DNA of 64,000 nucleotides from Acidobacteriaceae bacterium (lineage in GTDB: Bacteria; Acidobacteriota; Terriglobia; Terriglobales; Acidobacteriaceae). A program made the translations under genes and the position numbers. Positions within the stretch are counted from its first letter, which is position 1. Each line of letters begins with the position of its first letter. Where the stretch lies: positions 1,488,001 through 1,552,000 of the forward strand of contig DASZBM010000002.1 of the NCBI GenBank assembly GCA_035944135.1. The letters are read 5' to 3'. Positions 63,067 to 64,000 of this stretch are shown one piece after another. The notes below the pieces were generated by a model, which was not told the origin of the DNA, searched no databases, and was given only the letters and a program-made list of their open reading frames with translations.

Positions 63067-63604
63067 GGCCAGGCTCGAAGCCTCTGTGCCCGGTTGCCAC
63101 CCGGAGATCATCCTCGACAGCAGCCCCTCAGGACAGCATTCCCTGCTCCTCGATTCTGCCCACGCGGTGGAGGCAGCCACGTTTCTGCGCGACGATGCAG
63201 AGCTGCGGCTCGATTACTGCTCCAATGTCACCGGTGTGGACTGGCTTGAAACAGAGCACTCTCGCGGATATCTCGAAGCTGTCTATCACCTGTATTCCAT
63301 GGAGAGGAAGCACGGCCCTGTCGTGCTTCGGCTGCGCACAGAGAACCGCACGGACAGAGTCCATTTGCCCTCGCTTACCCCAGTTTGGCGAAGCGCCGAG
63401 TTCCAGGAGCGCGAAATCTTCGACCTCTATGGAATCATCTTCGACGGCCACCCTGATCTGCGCCGCATCCTGATGTGGGATGAATTCGAAGATCATCCCA
63501 TGCGCAGGGATTACGTCGAACCCGACGATTACGAATATGAACCAACAGCACACGATAAGGTTTTGACCAAGGCGAAGCAGCATGCCATGGGGCAGCCTGA
63601 GTAA
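63050..63604 (+). CDS. nuoC: NADH-quinone oxidoreductase subunit C
   Basis: A 184-residue 30-kDa-type subunit. [70 protein letters not shown] are the family signature. ATG 63050 is preceded by AGGAGACGTTA and overlaps the nuoB end. An upstream open frame is only nuoB in another frame. Confidence 0.95.
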   Translation: MLEEIKARLEASVPGCHPEIILDSSPSGQHSLLLDSAHAVEAATFLRDDAELRLDYCSNVTGVDWLETEHSRGYLEAVYHLYSMERKHGPVVLRLRTENRTDRVHLPSLTPVWRSAEFQEREIFDLYGIIFDGHPDLRRILMWDEFEDHPMRRDYVEPDDYEYEPTAHDKVLTKAKQHAMGQPE

Positions 63605-63607
63605 ACC

Positions 63608-64000
63608 ATGATGAGCATGACCACAGCGCGGGTAGAGGAAGAGATGCACGACGATCCTGCCGCTCGCGGCGGTCAGGATGAACTGCTGGAAATTGCTCTG
63701 GGACCGCATCATCCATCAACGCATGGCGTCTTCCGCATGGATGTGGTGCTCGACGGAGAACAGGTCGTGAAGCTGAAGCCCGTCTTCGGCTACCTGCATC
63801 GCAACCACGAGAAGATCGCCGAGTCAGTCAGCTATCTTGCCTCGATGCCGTATACCGATCGGCTCGACTACATCTGTTCGCTTACCAACAACTGGGCCTA
63901 CGCGCTCGCCGTCGAAAAGCTCGCCGGGTTACAAGTTCCAGAACGCGCCGAGTACATCCGCATTATCACTGCGGAACTTACACGTCTGGTGAATCACACC
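63608..64000 (+). CDS. nuoD: NADH-quinone oxidoreductase subunit D (cut by window end)
   Basis: The first 131 codons are open to the last base of the window. [56 protein letters not shown] and [15 protein letters not shown] are the N-terminal signatures of the 49-kDa quinone-site subunit. The start is ATG 63608, or ATG 63611 directly after. It begins 3 bases after nuoC. Confidence 0.95.
   Translation, partial: MMSMTTARVEEEMHDDPAARGGQDELLEIALGPHHPSTHGVFRMDVVLDGEQVVKLKPVFGYLHRNHEKIAESVSYLASMPYTDRLDYICSLTNNWAYALAVEKLAGLQVPERAEYIRIITAELTRLVNHT

Overview
The window reads as chromosomal DNA from a member of the Acidobacteriota, most likely class Terriglobia, family Acidobacteriaceae (Edaphobacter/Granulicella/Terriglobus-like). 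This is inferred from a TIGR03435-type secreted protein, a very large TonB-dependent receptor with an N-terminal carboxypeptidase-regulatory-like domain, many exported glycoside hydrolases, short GC-rich intergenic hairpins and high GC coding sequence. No phage, CRISPR array, complete insertion sequence or rRNA was seen. One tRNA (Lys, UUU) is present.

Layout. 1-8.5 kb: secreted TIGR03435 protein, serine beta-lactamase-family hydrolase, Gfo/Idh/MocA oxidoreductase, ATP-grasp enzyme, GH106-type rhamnosidase. 8.6-13 kb: medium-chain and short-chain dehydrogenases facing an MFS carrier and an exported metallo-beta-lactamase-fold hydrolase, with an SDR gene remnant beside tRNA-Lys. 13-18.4 kb: RlmN, small proteins, M16 peptidase, pseudopilin-like protein and LolA-like carrier. 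18.4-31.7 kb: glycan and amino-sugar genes: a GH44 lipoprotein, GH20 hexosaminidase, NagA, BadF-type amino-sugar kinase, a 1,439-residue transporter-hydrolase-muramidase fusion and a GH18 protein. 31.8-34.9 kb: a three-gene export/sulfur-type operon (DsrE-like, ModA-like, TsdA-like dihaem cytochrome) and a small secreted protein.

35-57 kb appears to be one regulated catabolic region. An IclR regulator converges on an operon encoding two amidohydrolase-fold proteins, a FAH-family hydrolase, a four-subunit succinate dehydrogenase/fumarate reductase-like complex and a two-subunit class I fumarase/tartrate dehydratase. Next to it lie a DegT aminotransferase and, divergently, a secreted hydrolase, an AGE-fold epimerase, a heparinase II/III-like lyase and a Gfo/Idh oxidoreductase, followed by a sodium symporter and a TonB receptor. 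A palindrome of the form TGTTC-N8-GAACA (one copy degenerate) lies before iclR, between the aminotransferase and the hydrolase, before the lyase and before the receptor. I infer a single regulon for uptake, cleavage and oxidation of a polysaccharide, probably one containing uronic acid.

57-64 kb is core metabolism: glutaryl-CoA dehydrogenase, a 2-oxoacid:ferredoxin oxidoreductase (gamma-alpha fusion plus beta), and the start of a complex I operon (nuoA, B, C and a nuoD cut by the window end).

The most distinctive finding is the 26.3-30.6 kb fusion. It joins in one polypeptide a sodium/solute symporter, a beta-lactamase-fold hydrolase like Bacillus AmiE, and a NamZ-type exo-muramidase, within a GlcNAc/MurNAc scavenging locus. 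All functions are assigned by reading motifs, without database searches.
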